Both the position numbers and the translations under genes were made by a program. From Pseudonocardia sp. T1-2H (GTDB lineage: Bacteria > Actinomycetota > Actinomycetes > Mycobacteriales > Pseudonocardiaceae), in the NCBI RefSeq assembly GCF_038039215.1, contig NZ_JBBPCL010000001.1, positions 6,138,001 to 6,202,000 of the forward strand: a stretch of 64,000 nt of DNA. The letters run 5' to 3'. Under the pieces are notes generated by a model that did no database searches, was not told the DNA's origin, and saw only the letters and a program-made list of their open reading frames with translations. Of this stretch, positions 49,518-57,642 are shown in pieces (the stretch's first letter is position 1; every line of letters starts with the position of its first letter).

Positions 49518-50670
49518 GGCGGACCTCCGAGAACGGCAGGTCCCGGTCGGCCTCGGGTTCCTTCGGCAGGCCCAGGATCCGCTCGCCGATGATCGTGCGC
49601 TGGATCTGGTCCGTGCCCCCGCCGATCGAGGTGAAGTAGGCGTTGAAGGCCAGGAAGTTCGCCTCGTCCCCGACCGGTTCGTCCGGCCCTTCGAGCATGG
49701 CCCGTGACCCGGCGAGCGAAGTACGGACCCGGGCGCTCTCGTGCAGCAGCCGGGACATCGCGAGCTTGCCCAGCGACATCACCGACGACGACGAGCCCTG
49801 CTCCACCTCGGCCTTCGCCCGCTGGTTGTTCCAGCCGTTGACCAGTCGCAACGCCGCCATCCGGGCCAGGTCCTGGCGAACCACCGGATCGTCCAGCCGT
49901 CCGACCTCGCGGGCGAGGGCGACCAGCTCGTCGCCCATCTCGGCCATCCCGGTCGCGTCCCGTCCGGCGCGGGCCCGGTCGCCCATCACCGACCGCTCGT
50001 AGGCCAGGGCGGTCTGCAGCACACCCCAGCCGCGGTCGACGTCGCCGAGCCGGTGCATGTCCGGCACCACCGCATCGGTCAGGAAGACCTCGTTGAAGTG
50101 GGCCTCGTTCGTGATCTGGCGCAGCGGCCGGACCTCGACGCCCGCCTGCTTCATGGGGAACAGGAAGAACGTGATGCCGCGGTGCTTGGGCACGTCCCAG
50201 TTCGTCCGGGCGACGAGCATCCCGTAGTCCGCGGTCGCCGCCGACGATGTCCAGACCTTCTGCCCGTTGACGACCCAGCGGTCCCCGTCGCGGTCCGCCC
50301 TGGTCCGGACGGCGGCGAGGTCCGAGCCCGCGTCCGGCTCGCTGTAGAGCAGGCACATCGACACCTCGTCCCGGAGCATCGGGCCGATGAGCCGGCGCTT
50401 CAGCTCATCGCCGCCGAAGGTGAGGACGGTGGCCGCGTAGAGGTTGTGCCGGTCCTGCCCGGTGCCGGGCGCGCCGACCCTTCGGAACTCCTCCTCGACG
50501 ACGTGGCCCAGCTCGTCGGGCAGCCCCCTGCCGAACCACTCGCGTGGCCAGCGCGGCGCCGCCCACCCTGCCTCGACGACGGCGGCGAGCCACTCCTTCG
50601 CCGGTCGCGCCGGGTCCCACTCGGCGGCGAGCCAGGCGGCGACCTCGCGACGGAGGTCATCGGCGTTCAT
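49510..50670 (-). CDS. Acyl-CoA dehydrogenase (FadE-like, copy 1)
   Basis: The 386-residue flavoprotein has an N-terminal helical domain (PRWPREWFGRGLPDELGHVV), FAD-binding strands LLYSEPDAGSDLAAVRTRA and VNGQKVWTSSA, and C-terminal TSIGGGTDQIQRTIIGERILGLP. It introduces the alpha,beta double bond into acyl-CoA. Paired with a second, different acyl-CoA dehydrogenase just upstream, it may form a heterotetramer as FadE pairs do in actinobacterial steroid breakdown. The ATG at 50670 follows GGGAGAAG. Confidence 0.9.
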   Translation of the reverse strand: MNADDLRREVAAWLAAEWDPARPAKEWLAAVVEAGWAAPRWPREWFGRGLPDELGHVVEEEFRRVGAPGTGQDRHNLYAATVLTFGGDELKRRLIGPMLRDEVSMCLLYSEPDAGSDLAAVRTRADRDGDRWVVNGQKVWTSSAATADYGMLVARTNWDVPKHRGITFFLFPMKQAGVEVRPLRQITNEAHFNEVFLTDAVVPDMHRLGDVDRGWGVLQTALAYERSVMGDRARAGRDATGMAEMGDELVALAREVGRLDDPVVRQDLARMAALRLVNGWNNQRAKAEVEQGSSSSVMSLGKLAMSRLLHESARVRTSLAGSRAMLEGPDEPVGDEANFLAFNAYFTSIGGGTDQIQRTIIGERILGLPKEPEADRDLPFSEVRRG

Positions 50671-50721
50671 CGGTGCTTCTCCCCATTCCGATTCCCCGGA
50701 CCGCGACACGGTGGCCCCGAA

Positions 50722-50738
50722 ACCCCGACTCGCGGGGT
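50722..50738 (-). terminator. Small hairpin and repeated element between two acyl-CoA dehydrogenase genes
   Basis: ACCCCG-ACTCG-CGGGGT (50722-50738) forms a 6-bp stem. The element CCCCGACTCGCGGG occurs twice (50723-50736 and 50745-50758). It could be an attenuator within the operon. Confidence 0.4.
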
Positions 50739-50763
50739 CCCGGACCCCGACTCGCGGGCATCG

Positions 50764-51860
50764 CTACACCCCGGTCCGGCGCAGGTACCGCTCCCGGTGG
50801 AACGCCGGATCGCCGAGCAGCAGCGCGCTCGTGCGGGCCCGGCGCAGGTACAGGTGGGCGGGATGCTCCCAGGTGAAGCCGATGCCGCCGTGAATCTGGA
50901 TGGTGTCCGCGGCGACCTTCACGAAGGAGTCCGAGCACGAGGAGCGGATCAGGCTCGCGAGGGCGGGGAGGTCCGGGGCGCCCTCGTCGGCCGCGGACGC
51001 CGCGTACCGGGCGGCCGACGTCGCGGACTCGGACTCGAGCAGCAGGTCCGCGCACAGGTGCTTGATCGCCTGGAAGCTGCCGATCGGGCGGCCGAACTGC
51101 ACCCGGGTCTTCGCGTACCCGACGCTCATCTCCAGCGCCCGCGCCGCTCCCCCGCCTGCTCCGACGCCAGGGCGATCGCGGCCAGGTCGAGCATCCGCTC
51201 CACCGCCGGCAGCCCGCCGTCGAGCGGCGTGCCGGGGGTGTCCGTGAACGTCAGCCGGGCCTGCTTGCGGGTGCGGTCCGCCGTGGTCAGCAGGGTGCGC
51301 CCGATTCCGGAGGCTTCCCGCTCGACGGCGAACAGCGCCACCCCCGCGGTGGTCCGCGCGGGAACGAACACCAGGTCCGCGACGTGCCCGTCGAGCACGT
51401 AGGGCTCGGTACCGGTCAGCCGCCAGCCGTCGTCGGCGCGGCGGGCGACGACGCCGGCGCCCGGGAGGCCCGCTGCGGACACGGCGACCGTCGCGACGGT
51501 GCCGCCCTCCGCGATCCCGGGCAGGTACCGCCCCTGTGCCGCCCGGTCCCCGGAGGCGAGCAGGAGGTTCGCGGCGAGTCCGATCGTCGAGAGGAACGGC
51601 GCGCAGAGCAGCGCCCGGCCCATCTCCTCGAAGACGATCCCGAGCTCGACGTGCCCGGCCCCGGCGCCGCCGAACTCCTCCGGAATCCCGAGGGCCTGCA
51701 GGCCGAGCTGCCCGGCCATCCGTTTCCAGACGTCGGGATCGAAGCCCTGCTCGGTCTCCGACAGCCTGCGGACCTCGGACTCGGGGGAGCGGTCCGCGAG
51801 GAACCGGCGCACGGACGCGCGCAGGTCCTGCTGCTCGGGCGTGACGGCGAAGGCCGGCAT
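50764..51860 (-). CDS. Acyl-CoA dehydrogenase (FadE-like, copy 2), single-base frameshift
   Basis: The N-terminal frame from the ATG at 51860 (MPAFAVTPEQQDLRASVRRFL, IPEEFGGAGAGHVELGIVFEEMGRALL) ends early after EQAGERRGRWR. The C-terminal frame (EMSVGYAKTRVQFGRPIGSFQAIKHLCADL, then IQIHGGIGFTWEHPAHLYLRRA) follows at once. One more G in the run of five (C run 51149-51153 on the plus strand) gives EQAGGAARALEMSVGY, the normal family sequence, and a protein of about 365 residues. This is the beta-type partner with the catalytic FGRPIGSFQ region. Likely homopolymer error. Confidence 0.82.
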
Positions 51861-52002
51861 CGGCGCTCCTCGACGAGGCTCGATCGACGGATACGAACGG
51901 TGATCATCCGATATGTCTCGACGGTAGGTGGCCGGTCGGCCGGCCACAAGGCCGGGGTGGCACGTGCCCGTCGAGCGCGAGGCCCGGCAGCGGACGAGAG
52001 GG

Positions 52003-52668
52003 TCAGCCCGGCGCGGTCGGCGGCGTGCTACCCGGGGTCCCGGTCAGCACGAGGTCGACCAGCTCCGCGGCGTAGCGGTCGCCACCGGCGGACACCACCG
52101 GACGCAGGTGGTCCGGCGTGGCCAGCGCGTGGTTCAGCATCGCGCCGCAGACGGCGTCGAGCACCAGGGTGGCCGACGTCCCGGGCGCGAGCTGGCCGCG
52201 GGATACGCCGCGGCGCACGATCGCCCGGGCGGCCGTCACCCGCGCTTTGTTGCGGCGTGCGAACAGGTCGGCGAAGACCTCGGGGTGCGTCCGGGCGTCG
52301 ACGAGCATCCGCATTCCGACCGTCCCGCGGACGCCGAGGTACTCGGCCAGCAGCTGCCGGGCCAGCTCCACGAGCTGGTCGCGCGCGGTTCCCGAGTCCG
52401 GCACGACCACTTCCATCCCGGACCGTTCGACGGCGTCGACCAGCAGGGCGCGGCCGGAGAGCCAGCGCCGATAGAGGGCGGGCCGGCCCACGCCCGCCCG
52501 GCGGGCGACGGCCTCGAAGTTGAAACCGGCCCAGCCGAGGTCCGCGTAGACCTCGAGCGCCGCCTCGAGCACCTTGCGGTCCACCTCCGGATCGCGCGGC
52601 CTGCCGGGACCCGCCCTCCCCGCGCGCGCGTCGACCTGCCCGGAGCCGCCCGTGGGGCCTGTCGACAT
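52003..52668 (-). CDS. TetR-family regulator
   Basis: The 221-residue protein has a TetR N-terminal helix-turn-helix (RPRDPEVDRKVLEAALEVY, FNFEAVARRAGVGRPALYRRW) and a C-terminal sensor of the AcrR-like TetR_C type. It is the first gene upstream of the acyl-CoA dehydrogenase/thiolase set on the same strand and divergent from the second binding-protein gene across 209 bp. It is therefore the best candidate for controlling the CoA-ester degradation genes and perhaps the module beyond it. Confidence 0.85.
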   Translation of the reverse strand: MSTGPTGGSGQVDARAGRAGPGRPRDPEVDRKVLEAALEVYADLGWAGFNFEAVARRAGVGRPALYRRWLSGRALLVDAVERSGMEVVVPDSGTARDQLVELARQLLAEYLGVRGTVGMRMLVDARTHPEVFADLFARRNKARVTAARAIVRRGVSRGQLAPGTSATLVLDAVCGAMLNHALATPDHLRPVVSAGGDRYAAELVDLVLTGTPGSTPPTAPG

Positions 52669-52877
52669 GCGCGGAGTATCCCATCGGCCCGGGCCCGCCG
52701 CGGCCATGGACGACTGCCCACCCGCACACCCCCGACGCTGGTCGGACTCACGTTGTCCGGCGGATGCGACGCCGGTCACAGTGGGCTCCGGGTGGTCGCC
52801 GCGCCGCGGCGTCGTGCCGCGCATGCGGCGCAACGCACCCCACCGTGAACCCAGCTCGTCCCCGACCGGAGGTCGCC
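52669..52877. promoter_or_regulatory. Divergent promoter region of tetR and binding-protein copy B
   Basis: This 209-bp gap must contain both promoters and probably a TetR operator. I found no strong palindrome. GGAGG at 52868-52872 is the ribosome site of the binding-protein gene. Confidence 0.4.
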
Positions 52878-54452
52878 GTGAGACCGACAGCAACGACGCT
52901 GCGGCCCGCACGCACCAGCCGTTGGCTGGTCAGCCTGCTCGCCGTCCTCGCCCTGGGCCTTGCGGCGTGCGGCGGGGTCGGCGGAGCACAGGCGGGTGGC
53001 GGAGAGATCGACCCGAACGGGACGTTCCGCTACATCTTCGTGCAGAACCCGTCCACGTTCGACCCGCACAAGTCCGCCAACCCGTGGGACATGATCTTCT
53101 TCCGGCTGGTGTACGACCAGCTGATCCGCGAGGACGAGAACGGCGACCTCGCCCCCCAGCTGGCCACCTCCTGGGAGTTCGTCGACAACGAGACCGCCCT
53201 GGTGCTGAAGCTGCGCGACGACGTGACGTTCACCGACGGCACCAGATTCGACGCGACCGCGGTCAAGGCCAACATCGAGCGGATGAAGACGCTGGACGGC
53301 AGCACCCAGAAGGGCGCGCTCGCCCGGGTGGCCGGGGTCGACGTCGTGGACCCGACGACCGCACGGATCAACCTGAGCGGCCCGGGCGGCAACCTGCCCG
53401 CCCTGTTCAGCGGTACACCCGGGACCATGGTCAGCCCCGCTGCCATGGCCAACCCGGACCTCGACCAGAAGCCTGTCGGCTCGGGCATGGCGACGCTCGC
53501 CGAATACGTCCCGGGGCAGGTCAGCCGCTACGACCGCAACCCCATCTACTGGGACCCCCAAGCCGCGAAGGCCGCGCATTACGAGATCTACGTGCAGACG
53601 TCGGCGCCCACCCGGTTGAACATGCTGCAGACCGGCCAGGCCGAGCTGACCTACCTGGACCCGTCGCAGGCGGACCAGGCGAAGGTCGCGGGGCTGAACA
53701 CGGCCGAGTCGAAGAGCTTGTCGATCATGTCGATGTACATGAATAGCGGTAAGCCACCGTTCGACGACATCCGGGTACGGCAGGCGTTCCAGCACGCGGT
53801 CGACCGGCAGGCGATCGTCGACGGCGTCTTCTTCGGGATCGGCAAGCCCGTGGCGCAGTACATGCCGCCGGGCTACTGGGCCTACGACCAGAAGGTGTCC
53901 CCGGACGCACCCGACAACAACTACGACCCGGCGAAGGCGAAGCAGCTGCTCGCCGAGGCCGGGTACCCGGACGGCGTCGACTTCGAGATGCTCGTCCCCA
54001 GCCTGGACGACCACCGCGCCGTCGCCGAGGCGATCGTGCCGATGCTGGCCCAGGTGGGCATGCGGGCGAAGACCAGGGTCATCGAGTCTCCGACGACGCC
54101 GGTGACGTTCTTCGGCCGCCAGGAGGGCAACGCCTTCCCCGGGATGGGTGCCCCGTTCCAGGACCCGACGACCATCTACCAGACGAGCCTGCCGGGGCAG
54201 TACGCCAACCCGTGGAACACCACGACGCCGGCGTTCCAGCAGGCCTGGATGGACGCGCTGGCCGGCTCCACACGGGAGGCACGGCTGCCCGCGATGCACC
54301 GGATGATCGAGGAGGAGAAGAAGATCCTCAAGAACTTCCCGCTGCACGCCCACTTCCCGCCGAGTGCCTGGACCTCGCGCGCGGTGTTCCCGGAGGGCTA
54401 CCGGCCCGCCTACGCGCCGACGTTCTACGGCGTCGGGGTCACCGCCGAGTAG
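52878..54452 (+). CDS. ABC importer substrate-binding lipoprotein, family 5 (copy B)
   Basis: The 524-residue lipoprotein has a signal peptide with lipobox LGLAAC (Cys about 31), followed by IDPNGTFRYIFVQNPSTFDPHKSANPWDMI, a near-copy of the corresponding segment in the protein at 46003-47556, and the same YAPTFYGVGV ending. No permease or ATPase genes accompany it, so it probably shares the importer encoded at 39.2-43.2 kb and may extend its ligand range. The GTG at 52878 is preceded by GGAGG; upstream codons are not family-like. Confidence 0.9.
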   Translation: MRPTATTLRPARTSRWLVSLLAVLALGLAACGGVGGAQAGGGEIDPNGTFRYIFVQNPSTFDPHKSANPWDMIFFRLVYDQLIREDENGDLAPQLATSWEFVDNETALVLKLRDDVTFTDGTRFDATAVKANIERMKTLDGSTQKGALARVAGVDVVDPTTARINLSGPGGNLPALFSGTPGTMVSPAAMANPDLDQKPVGSGMATLAEYVPGQVSRYDRNPIYWDPQAAKAAHYEIYVQTSAPTRLNMLQTGQAELTYLDPSQADQAKVAGLNTAESKSLSIMSMYMNSGKPPFDDIRVRQAFQHAVDRQAIVDGVFFGIGKPVAQYMPPGYWAYDQKVSPDAPDNNYDPAKAKQLLAEAGYPDGVDFEMLVPSLDDHRAVAEAIVPMLAQVGMRAKTRVIESPTTPVTFFGRQEGNAFPGMGAPFQDPTTIYQTSLPGQYANPWNTTTPAFQQAWMDALAGSTREARLPAMHRMIEEEKKILKNFPLHAHFPPSAWTSRAVFPEGYRPAYAPTFYGVGVTAE

Positions 54453-54473
54453 CCCGTCCCGCGACCCGCTCGA

Positions 54474-54515
54474 CGAGGCCCGGTACCAGGGAAACACCCC
54501 CGGTACCGGGCCTCG
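54474..54515 (+). terminator. Hairpin after binding-protein copy B
   Basis: A perfect 14-bp stem (54474-54487 with 54502-54515) extended by three inner G-C pairs past one mismatch, 21 bases after the stop. It may only partly terminate, because the hydrolase gene 145 bp on is in the same direction. Confidence 0.75.
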
Positions 54516-54659
54516 TGCCGTGCGGGCCGGGATGGACGTCCGCACAGAGGACCGGCCCGAGGCGTGGACGTCCGTCCGTTGTCCGGCCTCCGCCGCGACT
54601 CGCAGACTCGACCCGAGGAGGTCCTGCGCCGGGCCTGCCGGAAGGGGGAGAGACCACCG

Positions 54660-55442
54660 ATGACCACGCTGGAGATCCCGAACATCGGGACGTTCGACGT
54701 CGAGCTGTGGGAGGAGGGCACGGGCTCACCGCTGCTGTACCTGCACGGCTACGAGCGGCACCCCGGTGGGGCGGGATTCCTCAAGCGCCTCGCCGCCCAC
54801 CACCGGGTGCTCGCCCCGGAGCAGCCCGGCTACGGCCGCTCGACCGGCTTCGAGCACTTCACCGACGTGCAGGACGTCGCGCTCTACTACCGCGAGCTCG
54901 TCGAATCCTGGGGTGTCGAGGGCATCGACGTCGTCGGGCACTCACTCGGTGGCATGTTCGCCGCGGAGCTCGCCGCGATCGCACCGCAGCTGGTGCGCCG
55001 GCTGGTGCTGGTCAACGCGTTCGGGCTGTGGCTGGACGACGAGCCGTCGCGGGACCCGTTCGGCCCGGCCGACCAGGTCAAGGCGGCCAAGTGGCACTCC
55101 GCGCCGCCCGTCCCGGAGCCGAGCAACTTCGTCCCGGACCCCGCGGACCCGCACGCGCCGATCCTGTTCTCGGCGCAGAACCTCGGCTCGGCCACGAAGT
55201 TCATGTGGCCCATCGCCGACCGCGGCCTGCGCCGCCGGCTCCCGCTGGTCGACGCGCCCACGCTCGTCGTCCACGGCACGTCGGACGGGCTGCTCCCGGT
55301 GTCCTACGCCGAGGAGTTCGTGCGCCTGATCCCGGACGCCCGGCTGGCCCGGATCGAGGCCGCGGGGCACTACCCGATGGTCGAGCAGGAGGACGAGTTC
55401 GTGTCCGTGGTCTCCGAGTTCCTCGACGCCGGGGCGGCGTGA
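54660..55442 (+). CDS. Alpha/beta hydrolase
   Basis: The 260-residue protein has LYLHGYERHPGGAGF at the oxyanion site, nucleophile in VVGHSLGGMF (S95), an acid in HGTSDGLLP and histidine in EAAGHYPMVEQ. It looks like a lactone or carbon-carbon bond hydrolase of the family. The ATG has a GGGGGAG-type site (AAGGGGGAG). Its stop overlaps the start of the SDR gene (TGATG), and SDR and LLM genes follow in coupled order, mirroring the minus-strand unit at 34.4-38.8 kb. Confidence 0.86.
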   Translation: MTTLEIPNIGTFDVELWEEGTGSPLLYLHGYERHPGGAGFLKRLAAHHRVLAPEQPGYGRSTGFEHFTDVQDVALYYRELVESWGVEGIDVVGHSLGGMFAAELAAIAPQLVRRLVLVNAFGLWLDDEPSRDPFGPADQVKAAKWHSAPPVPEPSNFVPDPADPHAPILFSAQNLGSATKFMWPIADRGLRRRLPLVDAPTLVVHGTSDGLLPVSYAEEFVRLIPDARLARIEAAGHYPMVEQEDEFVSVVSEFLDAGAA

Positions 55443-56230
55443 TGGGCCGGGTCGAGGGGAAGATCGCCCTGGTCACCGGGGGTGCCGCCGGCATCGGCGC
55501 GGCCACCGCCGCCACGCTCGCGCGCGAGGGTGCCACGGTCGTCGTCGCAGACATCAACACCGACGGCGCGAAGCAGACGGCCGAGCGCATCGGCGGTTCC
55601 GCGAGCGCCCTGCACTTCGACGCCACCAGCCCGGAGTCCATCGAGTCCCTGGTCGGCGCGGTGATCGCCCAGCACGGCCGGGTGGACGTCGTGCACAACA
55701 ACGCCGCGCTCGTCGGGCCGGACGCCTGGTTCACCGACGGATCGGTGATCGACACGTCGATCGAGATGTGGGACCGGGCGTTCGCGACGAACGTCCGGAG
55801 CATCTTCCTGATGTGCAAGTCCGCCCTGCCGCACATGGTCGCGAGCGGTGGCGGTTCGATCATCAACATGGCGTCGGTCGGCGGGCTCCGGGGCAGCCCG
55901 GCACTCACCGCGTACGGCACCACGAAGGCCGCAGTCATCGGGCTGACGCGCTTCGTCGCGGCACAGCACGGCAAGCAGGGCGTGCGGTGCAACGCCATCG
56001 CGCCCGGTGTGATCCGCACCCGGCAGCTGCTCGACGCGGTCCCGGAGCTGCCGGTCAAGGCCCTCGAGGCCGTGGCGTCGCCGCGCGTCGGGGAGCCGGA
56101 GGACATCGCGAACATGGTGCTGTTCCTCGCCTCGGAGGAGTCCGCGTTCGTCAACGGCGAGACCTACCGGGTGGACGGCGGCGCGATGGTCACCGCGCCC
56201 GCGAGCAGAGATCAGGGAGCCCAGAAGTGA
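55442..56230 (+). CDS. Short-chain dehydrogenase/reductase
   Basis: The 262-residue classical SDR has TGGAAGIG near the start, HNNAALVG in place of NNAG, INMASVGGLRG with the catalytic serine, and YGTTK as the active site. It is translationally coupled to the hydrolase before it (TGATG) and the LLM after it (GTGA). It probably supplies the ketone for, or reduces the product of, the flavin monooxygenase. Confidence 0.88.
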   Translation: MGRVEGKIALVTGGAAGIGAATAATLAREGATVVVADINTDGAKQTAERIGGSASALHFDATSPESIESLVGAVIAQHGRVDVVHNNAALVGPDAWFTDGSVIDTSIEMWDRAFATNVRSIFLMCKSALPHMVASGGGSIINMASVGGLRGSPALTAYGTTKAAVIGLTRFVAAQHGKQGVRCNAIAPGVIRTRQLLDAVPELPVKALEAVASPRVGEPEDIANMVLFLASEESAFVNGETYRVDGGAMVTAPASRDQGAQK

Positions 56231-57465
56231 AGTTCCACTGGTTCGCCCAGCAGTACTACACCCGGCTGCCGCAGGAGTACGGCGACACCGTCGAGAGTTC
56301 GTGGGTCACCCCGCCGGCGGCGACGGCGGACCCGGCGAAGGTAGGCGAGGACTACCACACCTACCTGCGTCTGATGCAGCAGGCGGACGGCCTGGGCTGG
56401 GACTCGCTGCTGCTCAACGAGCACCACCAGACGTCCCTGGCCATGACCCCGTCGCCGAACCTGATCGCTTCGATCCTGGCCGCGACCACGGAGAACGCGG
56501 CGATCGCGCTCTGCGGCAACTCGCTGGCGCTGTACAACCCGCCGATCCGGGTGGCGGAGGAGATCGCGATGCTGGACTGCCTCTCCGGCGGCCGGATCAT
56601 CGCCGGGATCGTGTTCGGCACACCGATGGACAGCGCGTTCTCCTACGGCATCCCGCCGATCGAGTTGCGCGAGCGCTTCCACGAGGCCCGGGAGCTGATC
56701 ACCCGGGCCTGGAAGGCCGAGGAGCCGTTCGCGTTCAACGGGAAGTACACCCAGCTGCGCTACGTGAACCCGTGGCCGCGGCCGGTGCAGGACGAGATCC
56801 CCGTGTGGATCCCGGGCAGCGGCAGCGTCGAGACCTGGGACGTCGTCAACGCGTTCGACCACTGCTACGGCTACCTGTCGTTCTCGGGCAAGCAGAGCGC
56901 CGAGCCCATCGTGAAGGGCTTCTGGGAGCACACCCAGCGCCAAGGCGCGAACATGAACCCGAACCGGATGGCGTTCACGCAGGTCATCTGCTGCGCGGAC
57001 ACCGACGAGGAGGCGGAGCGCCAGTACGCCGACGCGGTGAAGTACTTCTACCGCCAGAACCCGACCGCGATCTGGCAGGCGACGCCGCCCGGCTACACCT
57101 CCCAGGCATCGATCCGGGAGAACCTGACCCGGGCGAAGACGATCTCGGCCGAGGAACGGCTCAAGGCACAGCGCGGCGAGCTGAGCTTCTGGGAGTACGA
57201 CGAGCTCGGCTACATCATCGCGGGCACGCCGGAGCGGGTGGAGCAGCGTGTGCGGGAGCTCGTGACGGACCTGCGGATCGGCCAGCTCATCACGTGCATG
57301 CACGTGGGTAACCTGCCCGAGGACGTGGCCGCGAAGAACAACCACCTCGTCGGTACGCAGGTGATCCCCAAGCTGCGGGACATCTGGGCGGACCAGGAGG
57401 ACCGGTGGACGCCGAAGGTGAGCCAGGAACGGGTGGCGGCGAGGTTCGGCGGGGTGAGCGTCTGA
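56227..57465 (+). CDS. LLM-class flavin-dependent monooxygenase, module copy B
   Basis: The 412-residue protein begins VKFHWFAQQYYTRLP and matches the protein at 37591-38838 throughout: NEHHQTSLAMTPSPNL, LALYNPPIRVAEEIAMLD, LSGGRIIAGIVFGTPMDSAF, IELRERFHEARELITRAW, SFWEYDELGYIIAGTPERV. It is a luciferase-like monooxygenase expected to insert oxygen using reduced flavin. No flavin reductase gene is seen nearby, so it must use one encoded elsewhere. The GTG overlaps the SDR stop codon. Confidence 0.88.
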   Translation: MKFHWFAQQYYTRLPQEYGDTVESSWVTPPAATADPAKVGEDYHTYLRLMQQADGLGWDSLLLNEHHQTSLAMTPSPNLIASILAATTENAAIALCGNSLALYNPPIRVAEEIAMLDCLSGGRIIAGIVFGTPMDSAFSYGIPPIELRERFHEARELITRAWKAEEPFAFNGKYTQLRYVNPWPRPVQDEIPVWIPGSGSVETWDVVNAFDHCYGYLSFSGKQSAEPIVKGFWEHTQRQGANMNPNRMAFTQVICCADTDEEAERQYADAVKYFYRQNPTAIWQATPPGYTSQASIRENLTRAKTISAEERLKAQRGELSFWEYDELGYIIAGTPERVEQRVRELVTDLRIGQLITCMHVGNLPEDVAAKNNHLVGTQVIPKLRDIWADQEDRWTPKVSQERVAARFGGVSV

Positions 57466-57642
57466 CCGGCCCGTGGTCGCCGCCGCCCGGCGGCCGGGTC
57501 GCCGGGGCGATCGCACCGTTTTGGGCTGTTCGCGTGATCCCGCAAACGACCTTCGTACCCTAGTCTGAACCCGCTGAACGAACGATCGCTAACTGGCGGT
57601 GGGTCCGGAGTGGACATCGACGTCCAAAGCGGGAGGCAGCGC

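Noticed and set aside
52669..52877. A palindrome around GCATGC near 52825 as TetR operator
   Set aside because: Only the central six bases are symmetrical; the flanks do not match.
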